Positions 11,506 through 22,960 of a stretch of 64,000 nucleotides of DNA are shown here, in pieces. Source of the DNA: Istiophorus platypterus (lineage: Eukaryota; Chordata; Actinopteri; Istiophoriformes; Istiophoridae). The notes below the pieces were generated by a model. The model saw nothing but the letters and a program-made list of their open reading frames with translations, had not been told where the DNA came from and searched no databases. The stretch lies in contig CM029122.1 of assembly GCA_016859345.1 (NCBI GenBank), forward strand, positions 12,250,575 through 12,314,574, written 5' to 3'. Position numbers and translations under genes: made by a program. Position 1 is the first letter of the stretch. Each line of letters begins with the position of its first letter.

Positions 11506-13880
11506 ATCTGTTTACTTCCAGTGTTTATCTAAACAGCCTGTGAGGGGAGGGATAGTAAAGCAAGGAACATGGCTTTTCAAAATCAAAGACTTCAAAGCAC
11601 TAATCGCTTGCATGAAGATTAATGAATTACTCTTACGAATGCTCCTCTTACTCGTTGCAGGTTGTTTTTTTTTTATGTGGCTTGGCTAAAGCCAATACCT
11701 ATGCAGAGCTACACTCTGAATAGACAGCTATAACCCACAGGCCAGGACCCTGCAAGAGTCAGATCATCATCCCATGGGACGTATGCTAAAGACGCTGTGA
11801 CACGCCTAAAGAGCAAAGCTCCACCAGGGGCCCCCAGGGCTGTTTGCATTTGGCAGCACAAGCCAAAAGTATCTTCTCTGTCCAAATTAAGCCTTGCCAA
11901 GGGTCAAGTGAAATCAATATGTTAATCCATAAATTGTCCTGTGTGATAATTACTGAGAGGAATAGTAATTACAAAAGACAATAATTTACTTCTTGGATTT
12001 TGTGCCAGGGGAAGAGTCTCAACCTGCCTTAATTCATCTGGAGGCAAACAATTCACAGAGGAAGCGTCCCTTTTTTTAAGCAGTGGTCGATTCTTTTAAG
12101 GAACAGTAGGTGAACACAAGCTCTCAGTCAAGCATTTCTGGATATGCTAAGGGATTGTTTGAAGGTTTTCGAACCCCCGTGTAGTCAACTCCAGGGTTCT
12201 TACATTGGTCAGTGACGACAAAGGTTTCGCAAAATACACACTTTGTTCCCTGTGACAATGTGTCTTGGACATTTGCATAATAATGATATAAAAAAAAATC
12301 TATATCGGCTATTAAGGAATAAAACCTTGATGTCCTCAGCTAAAGGCACATGGAGCACCATACAAACAGCACACTGCTTTAATAGGGCAACAACCTGTAT
12401 ACATTTTGATCTTTTTTCTTCCCAGCCATTTTGAGGCATGGCACAAACATCGTACAGGCATTCTTCCCTAAACCCCAGGTTGCAGCTGGTCTGCCTCTCG
12501 CTGTGCACTGTCAAGTGCAAGAAATGAGTCTCTTTTATCAGGATGAAGCAAATCTGGGCTAATGTGTCTGGAAGAGAGTGTCCCAGGGAGCCTCGCTCCC
12601 CCATTCTTTAGCCATTCTTTCCACTTTTCTCCTCTCCTGCACTTGGGATAATTGCAGTTTAATTGGGTGACAAGAAATGAAAACTGTGTCCACATTATCT
12701 AGGAGTATCTCTTTTTCCTCCAGCCTGCCATCAATTCAAAGAAGCCATTTATCAGCGCAGGAAAGCTGATGCTTGGTCAGCGGAGGAAAAGCTTTGAGCA
12801 CCAGTTAGCAAAATGAAGAGAGAAAGGGGCCAGGAGCAGTGGGAGGGGCCTTGACAGCTAAGAAAAATGCTCTTTGTATCTTATCTTAACCATACATTCA
12901 TCTTCAAGATGTATATCACTTTAGCACTCTAAATCAATAAAAATACAATAATAGTATTTGAAAGAATTATTTCCTACAGAAAAGCAAAGAAACTGTATCG
13001 GTTCTGGCACTATCAGTTTTCCAACTCAAATTCAACAATAGTTTTCAGCTCTGAACGATTGAGTTTAATTACACCGAAACATTTCTCGAAACCCACAACA
13101 TGCAACATCACTTTTGCAACCCAGACAAAACATGCTAAAGAATACCAGTACGACTACCAGATTTGTGGCTTGGATGTGCTACATAGTCAGCTTCATTCAT
13201 TTCCTCAGCATTCTCATATTCTGCATGGCAAGATTATAAATGTTGAGTCATACTCAGGACAGCCATAGCTCACCCTTTTTGTTTGAGCTGTACTCAACCT
13301 TAAAAGCCTCTTTCAGGATGCATGAATGCACTTCATTTTCTTTGAGAACTTTGCTCTGATAGCGGAAAAAAAGGAAGGTTGTTTAGAGAAGGAAGGAGAG
13401 ACAATGAGGGAAAAATGAAAGCTTTCAGATTCCATTGTGAGCATTGCCCTCTACTCTTTCCAGCTGTTTATACAGTACATTTTCTTCACAATGATTCCTT
13501 TTTTGCCTTAATATGCTTTCCAGTCACTCAAGCACAATTCTAAATGGGCCTTGCATCAGGGTTATGGTAATACTGTAAGTACTACTAAAATGATGGAGAG
13601 GCATTCTGATGGAGGATCAGGGTAAAGATAGCAGATCAGAAAATGGCTTCATTAGTACTTTGCTAGCCTCTGCACAGAAGTAGATGAAAGAAAAGAGACC
13701 TTGCCTGTGCACTATACCTATTCATTCTCAGGTGCATTGGCATTGTGTAGTACCTAAGCATGAAAATCTGCTGTACAATGACCACGCTGGAGTGCCTTCC
13801 ACTCTAAATGCAACAGGGGACCTTCTCTCAACACAATACATTTGAAGGTTACAGGATATATTGTCTGCACTTAGGAGTGT

Positions 13881-13911
13881 GTGTATGTCTGTGTGTGTGT
13901 GTGGGGGGGGG
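13881..13911. repeat. GT repeat followed by poly-G
   Basis: TGTGTG units run directly into a block of nine G. Confidence 0.85.
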
Positions 13912-14984
13912 GCATGGGTTGCACATAAGGGGGAGGCAAAATAATGTAAAAAAAAATTTAAAACAACGACAACAACAAACATATACTGTAGTATAAACAT
14001 TAAAGCCACAGCTTTCCTGACTTTGCCCCTTTGCAGGTCTAAAAATGTGCTTTAAAATGACCTGGGCTTGGAGGGAAAGGACATACATGGCTATGAAGTT
14101 GGGTCATAAAAGCATGAATGCCAGTTAGCATGATTGCATAACCATCATAGGTTTTGTGATGATTTGTGATGATTTTTTTTGGACTCTCCTCTTCATATAT
14201 TTTATGGTTAGGGAAATTTTGACCAGTGCGATTAAATCTGGGCAGAGGATTTGGTCCTTTAGGCTAGCTGTGTACACGTTGTTCTGAAAACCCATAGTGC
14301 TACCTGCGACTGTAGACCTCTCTCCTAGCTGATAAATTCTGCACGTTGGCTTTTAATGTAATATAACCCTTATTTCTGTTCCTATTTTAATATCTTCCAA
14401 GTTCAAGTCATTTTTAAGAATGTGTTTGCACAACATTTTATATGTGCGTGATCTGCAACATGAAACTACATGTAGTATTCTGTATCTTATTTTGTAATTT
14501 TGCAATTACAAAGGAAATTCCTTGGAGCATGGCTTAAGAAATATCCAAAATCTACAGGACACAATTCAAAGAAACACTTCTATCACAAATTTATACTTCA
14601 TTCAAATTATCTTAAACTTCAGCCTTCAAACTGAGCAATAAGATCAAGTTGTCTAAGAGAAACTTGGGGTTGAAGGGGGCTGGTGTTTTGCCGATTAAGC
14701 CAAGAATATATAATCAAATATACAGTGACACAAATGGTGACGTCTCTTTGCTACTCTGTTGTGACCAGCTGCAGAAACAGTTTACTTTCCACGATAATTT
14801 CCATAACACTTTGATGAATTTTAAATATTTTTTTCATGGTTATGAATATAACAATGGGCTGATAGCAGTAGATATGATACCTGTTTTCACTACCAGGACT
14901 AGGCCAGAATATGGCTGGGGTGAATGGCTGCCACATTCATCCAGGCGGTGTTAATCATTTTTACGCAGGGCAGCAGTATAAAAT

Positions 14985-15295
14985 TGCTAAAGGAGAATTG
15001 CTTCAGCCTGGTCAGTGCAGGGAGCAGTTTGTCTAATCAGAGTGCAAATAAGGTTTGATCACTGTCCAGCATAATCTGGCCCACAAGCAGCATTTACGGC
15101 ACTAAATCAAGCGTCGGGGAGCTGCAGGTGCTGCCTCACAGACAGGCCTCCCCCTGGGGGCCCTGTGCTAGGGAATAAGCAGCAAATAAATGGCAGTGCT
15201 GGGAGAGCGATGAGCTGATTAACTCACTGCAGGGCAGTTTCTCATTATCCCGTTAACCCAGACGGAGTCTTACCCAATCTTACACCCCGACTTAC
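14985..15295. promoter_or_regulatory. Candidate enhancer block (sox21 desert)
   Basis: A compact stretch without low-complexity sequence has a POU-like TGCAAATA at 15043-15050 next to CTAATCAG, and GATTAA near 15217. It is richer in CpG and GC than its flanks. The call rests on motifs and position only. Confidence 0.35.
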
Positions 15296-15395
15296 TTACA
15301 GTAGGGTTCTGTCCAGCGCAAGCCAGGCTGACATTGTCTGGGTTATATTCTTAGTGGTAGAGGCTGTATGGATAATGTGTAAAAAGTGAAAATAT

Positions 15396-15470
15396 GTGTG
15401 TGTGTGTTCGTGTGTGGATGCATGTTTGTGTGTGGATGTGCTCTCCAATGTGTGTGTGTGTGTGTGTATT
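15396..15470. repeat. Degenerate (GT)n microsatellite
   Basis: Two GT runs are separated by GGATGCATGTTT-like units. The Cys/Val-rich frames here are artefacts of the repeat. Confidence 0.9.
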
Positions 15471-16084
15471 TGATGTGTGGTCCATCTCTGGGGAGACTGC
15501 TAATGTGTCAGCTCCATGGCTCATTTCTTTCAATTACAACGGCTGGACTAGGAGAGCCCACCAGCGGTCCACTGACAGCTCCATATGGGTCCCATCACCG
15601 CTTATCATGGGCCACTCGTGGATAATTCATTTACCCTTCATTGAATATGATATATTACCATGATATATTATCATCAACAAAAGCAGTTATACAGTATATG
15701 ACAAAATTCACACATTGTTCTGAGAGCAGGTTATCATGACAGTCATTTTATATGCGAAGTTATTCTGTTCAAACAGAGGTTGGATTATTTATCCGAGCCA
15801 CAGATGATACTTTTTTAATTTACAATGAAAAATTGAAACACAGGAATAATGGTATTCTGAAATAATGGCTTTCCAGTATAAAGTTTACTTTAGATAAATG
15901 AAAACTTACTAAATAAAGGAGCTGTAGTCAAATAAAAGAAAAGTCACTTTTTGACTCTCCAGAGAAAGATGTGAATTTTCTATTGTAAAATGTTGATTTA
16001 GCTTGTCACCTGAATATAAAGCATCCACTGACATACTTTGAAATGAAATGCAGTGTTTTCCATTGTGCCTTCCCCTGTGGTTTC

Positions 16085-16425
16085 AAAGCGAATTAATTAA
16101 CATGATACAGAAATAGGTAGAATGCAAATGCTGGAGCCCTCACTTTATGCCTGGGTATCCTTTTGTTCCCCTTTATTGTACCAAATTATTTAATTGGGTC
16201 TCTCTGATTGTACACAGACACAAGAAGGAACACAGGCCATTGTTAGCTTCCATACAAGCCACAATACGGTATCAAATTCAATTCCCATCAAAACGGCAGG
16301 CTGCTGTAGAGCCCACAGCGGCCCTGGAGATTAATGAAGATCTGCATCAAGGCAAAGCGCTGGTCTGAGATGGGAGATTTCTCCCAAATAAAAGACCCCT
16401 TCACCAAGAACAAAGGGGGCCCTGA
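16085..16425. promoter_or_regulatory. Candidate enhancer block with perfect octamer and SOX core
   Basis: AATTAATTAA (16091-16100) is followed by a perfect POU octamer ATGCAAAT at 16122-16129. A perfect SOX core AACAAAGG lies at 16409-16416. The sequence between is non-repetitive. SOX and POU factors act together at many neural enhancers (established), so this block could respond to SoxB proteins, including Sox21 itself (inference). Confidence 0.38.
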
Positions 16426-17529
16426 AAAGCAACGGGATGTTCTGAGAGGATGAAATAAATCAAAACAAAGACAAGAGTTTGGGGTGGGGAGTAGGAAAGC
16501 TCTGAAATAAAACCAATTTCTTTTCTTGTCATTTGATTTACTTAATTCAGTCAATACATTGAATCCCTCAGTACATTCCTGGTGTTCAATATCTGATATT
16601 ATATATTTTATCTGCATTAACAAATTTTAAGGGTCCAATATCCAATACAAATCCAATACAAATGGCACCAAAAAGGGAATGGTTTCATAAATTATTTTAT
16701 CTCTCTCTACACCAGTTTTAAATAGCATTGTGCAGGTAGGCTGTCAAGAAAAAATATGTTACTACTGCCTTAAAGAAACAAACAAGTCATGGCTCACCTT
16801 GATTGCAGTGTGTTCATCAAAGCGTGAGGGACTAACAGTGGAGCGAAAGCAATGACTGACAGGGTCTGAAGTGAATTAATACACAGCCTTTCTCTGTTTT
16901 GTTCTTTCAAATAACAGTCAGAGGAGAGACACACTTCAACTGTATTCAGAGTGTGTGAATGGATTTTCTTCTCCTCGCTCGCTTTGTATAAACTGCAACA
17001 ACTGGATGACTTGTTCTCTGAATGCAGCGCGTCGACAGGTGGGCTCTTTCAACTCAACTTAGCACAACACTTGTTTTGTTTTTGCTCGACAGATTCCGGG
17101 CTCCTTGTTGGACTTGATGTTTATCTGCAGTATATGCATTCAAAGCATGTTAAGCATTTAGGAAAAAGACATGGATTCATAAATATATGATTGTTCTGAT
17201 AACTGGTGCAGCATTACAATACGATACGTTTGGTGTCACTATTCCTAAAGAGAGAAAGATTTTAAGTTTTTGGTCATTGCCACCTAAACACAGCACTCCA
17301 CTCTTTCACATTCAGCACATGGTGTGTCCCAGCCTGCCATATTTACTTCATTTCCCCCGATTCATAGATGCTGCTCGCTGGACCAGAACATTCCAGCTGC
17401 CACCTGAACATCTCATTATTTTTTTGAAATATCAAGCTTGTATCTTCTTGATAAATAATTCGCAGTAGTATAATGTATCAGACTAAAACATATTTTGAGG
17501 GGGGCATGGAGGTTAAAGTGCCAATCTCA

Positions 17530-17765
17530 CCTTTTTAATTTTTTTTCGCCCTGAAGACAGAGATTTCCATATATAGAGTGACCATGGTTTGTGTTCAACA
17601 TGAGCAATCGGGATGAAGCGCACGGCGACACATATTGCTGTCAGAGATTGGAAATGAGGCCTGCTAACCTGTAGGCAGCCTCCCCAGACCAATCAGCTTT
17701 ACACATTGCCAATGCATTTGCCGCCTCTAAACAGAATTGTGACTGTGAAGTTTTTATCGGAGTAG
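17530..17765. promoter_or_regulatory. Candidate enhancer block (sox21 desert)
   Basis: Repeat-free DNA has CpG-containing stretches (17610-17635), a CCAAT core at 17689-17693 and no coding frame. It is a weak call on composition and location. Confidence 0.25.
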
Positions 17766-18155
17766 TTGACAAACATTACTCTTTAATGCAGTTTTGTAAA
17801 AATGCATTCTTATCCCTCTTGGAAGGCATTTATCTACTTGAAACCTGCAAAATGGTTGCCACAGGGAAGGATTTCTTTTAATAGACTACAATAGGCTCAG
17901 TATGGGACACATTCTGATTTTTGTGATAGATAGGGGCCCCAGCCATATATTCATGGAAAATTGTTTATCTTCAAGCAAAAGGAGAAAAGGCCATTTTACA
18001 ATAGCATTTCAACTTTCATCTGAAATGATTCTTTTCACACATATAAATTGTTCTGTAGAATTTCAGACAGGTGCCTTTCATGAAAAAAAAAATCAATCTG
18101 CAAAAGGAGCTGTCACAGAACATGAATAGAAGCCACCCTGATAGAAGAAAAAAAT

Positions 18156-18205
18156 CTATATACATATTATATATATATATATATACATATTTTAAATATA
18201 TATAA

Positions 18206-18239
<34 letters not shown>

Positions 18240-18370
18240 TTGTGTGTATATATGTATATACACATATGAATATCTACGTGTGTATATACACATATACATA
18301 TATGCATAAATCCACACATATACACTTCTATTATACACAATATAAAAATGTGTGTGTGTATATATATGTA

Positions 18371-18420
<50 letters not shown>

Positions 18421-18432
18421 CACACAACAATA
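18156..18432. repeat. Compound (TA)n/(TG)n/(CA)n microsatellite cluster
   Basis: About 275 bp are almost purely alternating purine-pyrimidine, including long TATATA runs at 18168-18184, 18205-18225 and 18376-18421. The Tyr/Ile-rich frames read here are repeat artefacts. Confidence 0.95.
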
Positions 18433-18554
18433 GACAGACAGAAATGCATACATACATGAATAGATATATAAATATGTACATATATAAATATTGTTTAAAC
18501 TGTATAGTAAGATTTATACTGTTTAAATGGAAATATCATCTAAGAACCTGACAG

Positions 18555-18865
18555 TTTTGTTTTAAAACAAGCAGTAAAAAAGCCCTCTGTGGGAGGCAAG
18601 TGTCCCACGGCGTTTGCTATTCAGACCAAACTACATTGTGCCGCGGTGCTGTCTCTCAGGCCTTCGTTCGGTTGAAGCGTTTTTCTTGTTAGGTCCTTGT
18701 GATGCTTGGGCAGGGCCTTTCCCTGGCCTGTCTCTGTAACAGAAGCCAGCAACCAGGCGACACAATGTGAGAGCAGGGCCTGAAGACAGGAGGGCCTTGT
18801 GCACTCTTAATGCCACTCTCAGGAAGCAGGGACAATAAATCAATAGACTGTCCCTCTTCAGTAGG
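18555..18865. promoter_or_regulatory. Candidate enhancer block (sox21 desert)
   Basis: GC-balanced, repeat-free sequence lies directly beside the AT microsatellite. It has a SOX-like ACAAT at 18832-18836 followed by ATCAATAG. No coding family is recognised in the frames crossing it. Confidence 0.28.
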
Positions 18866-19184
18866 GCCAAATGTAAACAAATTGAAAAGGACGGAGAACA
18901 AAACAGATTGGTGAGTGAAACAGACATACTCAATGGGAGTACTGCTGCAAATGAAATGCCTTTGTGGTTGTTTCCTTCCAGCCTTCACTATGATGTGTGC
19001 CACCCTCAGTAACCTGACATGTAATAGCAAGTGTAACCACCTTCAAATTTTTACTTAAGAAAAAGAACTGGTGCAAAGAGTCTCACTATTTTTTTTATAT
19101 CTAACTTATTCTAGCATTCTTACGTGCTTCAAAATAAACATCTCCAATGCAATGAAATGTATTCACTGTTGCAAGCAGTCTAAT

Positions 19185-19565
19185 TTGACAGCGCACTTCT
19201 TCTGAGAGACCTATGCCGATGAGCCGCGACAACATCTTGCACAGCGCTCAGGGGCACATGCACAGAACCTCTGTGCATGTCAGAGCTGCATGCCACAAGT
19301 TAAATTAATGAATCTTTAAAAGATTTAATTTTTTTTTTTTTAATGAGAGAATCTGTTGTAGCTTTTTATCAAACCTCTTCATATTTCACTGAGGTGGAAT
19401 GGTGCACCACATTTGCGAGGCAGAACTAATGCTATATAAATCTCAAGTAATAAGCGGGCCCCGGGGACATCATCTAAATGAAGATTTTACACTAATTTAA
19501 ACCTGCCTGCAATTTGATTCCTGCCTTAAGTGCATTTGTTTAACAGGTGCTGGAGATACAAGCAT
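19185..19565. promoter_or_regulatory. Candidate enhancer block (sox21 desert)
   Basis: The block contains CpG-bearing sequence at 19215-19250, TTAATGA near 19305, a T-run at 19330-19342 and further ATTA/TAAT cores. No open frame of interest is seen. Regulatory function is inferred. Confidence 0.3.
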
Positions 19566-20651
19566 TTCCCTCCAAAGTGTCGCTATGTCTCCTTTATTAA
19601 TTTCTGGATTGCAAGTGGGTGGGGGAGTATGAAGAGAAAGGGGAGTTGACAAACACTAATCAAAGGTTCAGAGTGGGCTGATTCTACCATAGAACCAATG
19701 TACTTTTGCTTCATTTGCAAACTAATGATTTTAAACCCCCACAATCTGTTTGAGGTCAGCTCCTGTGTATTTTGGATACGCTTGGCTATTAGCATCACTG
19801 AAAGCTTCAGATGTGTCAAGCCTGCTCCCCCTCCAGTGATAGTCACCTACTTTAATTTCCCTGCAGGCCTCAGAGGGGGATGAATTCAACTAAAATCACA
19901 AGCTGTTTTGTTGGCAATCCTTTGTGGCCTATAATGAATCTAATGAATATAAAGAGAGGAGAAGGGAGGGAGGGAGGAAAGGGATAGAGGCGAATACATT
20001 TCAACCACGCTGTGTTGCTTTTACTTGACGATTTGTGACCCTCAACAATGGGACAATGGCAAGTGTTTTTGTACCCTTAATTTGCCTTTGTGTTTCAGCT
20101 TCATCTCTTTCACCACCAAGCATTGAAAGTTGTCAGTTGAAGAATAACTGCTGACTCCATGGTCCGTCAAACAAAGGGGGGGGGCTTAAGATGAATCCCT
20201 AACTATCAGCTAGCCAGAGGAGCAGAAAGGGAAAGGGGCTCAAGGACAACAACAGGCAAGTCAAAGGTAGAATTAGCCAGGGTTTCCAAACAGGCCTAAA
20301 GCACTTCCTCTCTCCCCACAACAAAAACTGCACTTCCACTTCTTAAAATCTCCTGAACATTTGTATTCATCCTCAGAGAGGTGTTTGGCACATGAATTAA
20401 AGTGGCTTATCTGATAGGAGCAGAGGCTAGCAGAGGTAGAGGCCCAGTGGAGTTGTGGTGCTGCCGTTAAAGGTGGCATGTTTCTGATTTCACAGGCCCC
20501 TCAGGTGGGAGGATCACATTAACAGCCTTGTTGTTCCAAAGTCCAACTCGCAGTCAGGTGGGGACTTAAAGCTAGAGAGACACAGCCCAAAATGACCACA
20601 GCGAAATTAATGACACACTAAACATTTTGGTGCATTAACTTTTAAGTGCTG

Positions 20652-20653
<2 letters not shown>

Positions 20654-20716
<63 letters not shown>
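20654..20716. repeat. (GT)n microsatellite, pure
   Basis: An uninterrupted GT run of 63 bp reads as a His/Thr run on the other strand. Confidence 0.98.
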
Positions 20717-20718
<2 letters not shown>

Positions 20719-22424
20719 GTAGATGATAAAAAAAAGTTCTGTGTCACTGGTTCATGCCGGTATGCTCCCCAGTCCCTGTAATGATTTCTATTCATAAACA
20801 TGCAGTGTGCTATCCTCCACCTGGCAGCTGCCTCTGTGCATATGAGATTACTATTATGAATCTTCCAATCCCAAGGATAAACATCTCTCCACTTTTGAAG
20901 TTTGCAAGCATGAGGCATATTTTAGTGCCATACGACTTAAGCATCCCTTCAGGTATCACTTGCAATCTTTCCTCATTCTATATACATTGTTCAACTTTAA
21001 TGGGTATCTAATTTGTGTTATCAGCTTACAGGGCAGTAAGTAATAATTTGCATGGCTGCCCTAAGCAAATATGCTTCCATAAGCATCCCATAGTATAGAC
21101 ACTAGAATGGATTAACCTCCATATTGGCTATGCCCCAACGGTCAATGCTTTTTTAGAAATAAGTAGAATAGATAGTTTAGTTTGGTAGCAATCGCGCTGT
21201 AGAAAAAAAAAACTGTCTGGAATTACCACAAAAACCCTCTACTTTCAGGTTCAGATATTGTGCTCGATAGAAGCCTTGAACCCATGGCCACTTTAAAATG
21301 ACATCCGTGGGTCTATATTTGCAGCAATGTCAATAACGGTTAACAACCCTTACGGGAACAAACACACAATATGAGATTTTTTGCCATATTCTTGCATTAG
21401 CTCTGTCAAGCCTGAGCGCGGTGACGGTCAGCATGATTCTAGCATGTTAGCTGCACACAGTGGAGGCTATCACTTACAATTTCAGCAGATTCACTACCGG
21501 CAGTCCTTAAGACACAGAGAAAGGCTTGGAAAAGCCAACTGAATTTGTCTGACAGTTCTTCTCCCCCCTAACAAGTTCTTACTAGTTCCTCATGTGGGTG
21601 ACGGCTCTCTCAATCTCGAGTGGATTTCAGATTCACTTCAAGATAAAACCCGTATCGATACAAGTGAGAGTAAAGCTCCTCAGTCCAGGGCCCCATCTTA
21701 GTTAACATTTGGAACGAATTAGCCTGCACATGTGCAATGTGTCTTCACAGTGGATCTTCAGGGTAAATAGGGATACATCTAGGAGAGTAGCTTGATATTC
21801 TACTGGCTTGCATCAGGCATGTGTGTTACGCTTGTTAGCTTAGTAGACAGTTAATTGCCATGGTGGGTGGTTAGAGTGCTAGGAGCCTGATCTTAGGAAT
21901 ATGTCATATTTGTTAATCGGACATGCAGATGCAAATAATGTGTGACAGACTGTGACCAACACTACCGGAACATAAATACTGTTAACTTCAGAAGAATGTT
22001 CTTGGCTCAGAAATACTACTGCATAAAGGCTATAAAGACAGCACACTGTTTATCTATTTATTTATTTTGTTCAGCTATTTCTGTTCGTGGGCCAATACGA
22101 CAAAAGAGGTGTAGCAACAAAAAAAAAAAAAAAAATCCCACTGAAATAGTAGCGTGCCAGATTATGCTTTGTCGAGGGTTCTGTGGACTACAATCCCCCA
22201 TGCTAGTTGGGGATTGTTGGCCTGATTACATTAGCCAGCACTACGAATTTGTGTAAACCAGGTGAAATCTGAACTGTGTTGTTCGTGAATGGAAGGAACA
22301 CTCAGGGCCTCACAACCTAATTCATATTCCGTGAAAGAATTGTAATTTGCAAAACATATCAGATATCTGACAGGAGGGCACAGCCTCTTTAAAACTATGC
22401 TATTCAAACTTGCATACACAGTTC

Positions 22425-22960
22425 GAGAAGCTTGTCCATAAAGATTGATTAAAGTTGTAAAGATTTTGCATCAAAAGGGGCTCTGATTAAAGCTATCTGC
22501 CACAGAGACACTACTCTTTTGCATCAGTCCTGTAATCTCCCTCACTTGGTGAAATTGTTGTTAATGCAGAAATAATATCAATGCAAACTATATTAATAAC
22601 AACAGTGAGAGAAGCTGGAGAAATGTCACTTAATCAATGAAAACAAATCATGCAGACCTTGCTATGATTATCTGGACTAGTGTGAATATTAATGTCTCTG
22701 TCTAAATCAATGTCAGGGTTGCATATATTGCCTCCTGTGTTTACTCATAGTTAAGATATTTTTTTTCTTTCATATTTCCACTGCATCCCTGAGAGCAATC
22801 AATGAAATAGTAAATAGAGATATGATACCAGCTATTATAGTAATTCAACAACAGTAACAAAACGCTAGCGATTGTATTATTGTAAACTGTTAAGATGGGA
22901 TGTTCAAATTTCAATTAACTTTGGTTTGTATTTGCTGATAATAATTAAGAGGGTTTGCAA
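22425..22960. promoter_or_regulatory. Candidate enhancer block (sox21 desert)
   Basis: AT-rich but not simple-repeat DNA holds many homeodomain cores (GATTAA, TTAATC), a near-octamer ATGCAAAC at 22581-22588 and ACAACAG/ACAAAT elements. It is among the more enhancer-like stretches by eye. Conservation was not tested. Confidence 0.35.

Noticed and set aside
18192..18551. Tyr/Ile-rich open frames on both strands
   Set aside because: They are translations of the TA/TG microsatellite.
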